This document shows, in pieces, positions 13,433 to 14,247 of a stretch of 14,247 bases of DNA. How positions within the stretch are numbered: the stretch's first letter is position 1; each line of letters opens with the position of its first letter. Position numbers and translations under genes: made by a program. The stretch is from a bacterium (GTDB lineage Bacteria > Spirochaetota > Spirochaetia > JABEVK01), in the NCBI GenBank assembly GCA_021782055.1, contig JAJXVP010000054.1, positions 1 to 14,247 on the forward strand. The letters are read 5' to 3'. Under the pieces are notes generated by a model. The model had not been told where the DNA came from and did not search any database. It saw only the letters and a list, made by a program, of their open reading frames with translations.

Positions 13433-14247
13433 ATGTCGTTTGTTCAGCTCAATAACGTTTCGCTAGCCTTTGGCGACCGAGACATTCTTTTAGAATCTGA
13501 TCTGACCCTCCGAGCTGAAAAAAAAACGGCCTTGGTGGGTATCAACGGTTCAGGAAAATCCACCTTATTAAAGGTCTTGGCGAGAGAGCTTTCACCCGAC
13601 GGTGGCCAGGTCATCGCACCCGAGGGTGTTCGCGTCGGCTACCTACCCCAAACCTGCCTTGTTACCGGGGGATCAGTTTTTGAAGAAGCGGAACGTGCCT
13701 TTGAAAACCTCCGCCAAAAAGAAGCTCAAGCTCAGCAGTTGGCCGAGGCGGCGGCAGGGGCCGAAACTCAACAGGCTCTCAAACTTCTAGAAAAGAGTCA
13801 TGAAATTCTTGAATTTCTTGAGGTCGCTGGGTGGTACCGGCGTCAAGAAACCATCGAGCAAACCTTGAGGGGGCTGGGGTTTACGACGAAGACTCTTCAC
13901 AGTCAAGTTACCGTGCTGTCTGGCGGTTGGCAAATGCGAGTCGCCTTAGCCCGTCAGTTGCTCGCAGCTCCTGACATCCTTTTGCTGGACGAACCCACAA
14001 ACTACCTCGATTTAGAAGCCAAAGAGTGGTTAGAAAACTTCTTAAAACGGCGCCAGCAGGGTTTTTGTTTGGTTTCACACGACCGCGCCTTTCTCGATGA
14101 AGTTGTCGATCAAGTCATTGAAATTGCCAACGGTCAGCTGTCAGTTTTTTCTGGAAACTATTCGGCTTTCGAGCAGCGCCGCGCCGAAGAAAAGCTTCGG
14201 CTTCAAGAAGCCTTTAAGCGTCAGCAAGCCGAGCTTGCCAAACAAGA
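13433..14247 (+). CDS. ABC-F family ATPase, partial (3' end beyond window)
   Basis: ABC-F proteins are soluble twin ATPases that bind the ribosomal E site and act in translation or antibiotic resistance, not transport. The visible 271 codons contain the whole first ABC domain: Walker A GINGSGKST (36-44), Q-loop YLPQ (70-73), a short arm insertion rich in Glu/Gln (84-132), signature LSGGW (162-166), Walker B LLLDEPTNYLD (183-193) and H-switch SHDR (215-218). The charged helix EQRRAEEKLRLQEAFKRQQAEL starts the inter-domain linker (P-site tRNA interaction motif) where the window ends. The gene starts at ATG 13433, directly after the lipoprotein TAG, with only a weak GAGAAG before it, so it probably depends on coupled translation. 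The subfamily cannot be settled without the second half. Confidence 0.9.
   Translation, partial: MSFVQLNNVSLAFGDRDILLESDLTLRAEKKTALVGINGSGKSTLLKVLARELSPDGGQVIAPEGVRVGYLPQTCLVTGGSVFEEAERAFENLRQKEAQAQQLAEAAAGAETQQALKLLEKSHEILEFLEVAGWYRRQETIEQTLRGLGFTTKTLHSQVTVLSGGWQMRVALARQLLAAPDILLLDEPTNYLDLEAKEWLENFLKRRQQGFCLVSHDRAFLDEVVDQVIEIANGQLSVFSGNYSAFEQRRAEEKLRLQEAFKRQQAELAKQ

Noticed and set aside
1..14247. Mobile elements, CRISPR arrays, tRNA or phage genes
   Set aside because: No transposase motifs, terminal inverted repeats, regularly spaced repeats or tRNA cloverleaf signatures were seen; the only tandem repeat is the two-copy promoter duplication.

Overview
The window is a gene-dense bacterial chromosome segment, roughly half G+C by eye. 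It has compact operons, frequent GTG and TTG starts, and many stop/start overlaps. The mix of genes suggests a member of the Spirochaetota, possibly a Treponema/Spirochaeta relative. The mix includes a fused AroD-AroE, a stand-alone GHKL ATPase next to argH, a two-LysM MltD-type transglycosylase, an exported TPR protein and an SH3 lipoprotein. This placement is inference from family resemblance; there is no rRNA or other marker here. I see no mobile element, CRISPR array, tRNA or phage gene.

Layout. (1) Positions 1-4714, minus strand: a five-gene, apparently single-promoter operon. In transcription order it encodes an exported TPR protein, a lytic transglycosylase with LysM repeats, an exported protein with an LPP20/FlgT-like domain, a NUDIX hydrolase and a GT8-like glycosyltransferase that runs off the left edge. 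Three of the four junctions overlap. (2) 4715-4841: a divergent promoter region with a 19-bp tandem duplication that places a -35 box in each copy. (3) 4842-9115, plus strand: NADP isocitrate dehydrogenase (icd), a membrane protein built of three similar two-helix units, a small exported two-repeat BamE/SmpA-like protein, bifunctional 3-dehydroquinate dehydratase/shikimate dehydrogenase, and a small exported protein. (4) 9116-9360: a terminator region plus a 37-residue Lys/Glu-rich microprotein gene with a near-perfect ribosome binding site. (5) 9361-11969, minus strand: GHKL ATPase, argH and a four-helix membrane protein. (6) 11970-12082: a second divergent promoter region. (7) 12083-14247, plus strand: SH3-domain lipoprotein, then an ABC-F ATPase cut by the right edge.

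Functionally, the left operon looks like envelope work (peptidoglycan cleavage, exported proteins, a glycosyltransferase). The middle and right parts combine central and biosynthetic metabolism (2-oxoglutarate/NADPH, shikimate, arginine) with small envelope proteins of unknown role.

No clear new defence or mobile system is visible. The most interesting signals are the tandem-repeat divergent promoter, two promoters that seem to give leaderless mRNAs, the microprotein with interlocked convergent terminators, and several unusual protein details (three-unit membrane protein, possible Gln-to-His change in the AroD active site, GHKL protein with a degenerate G1 box).
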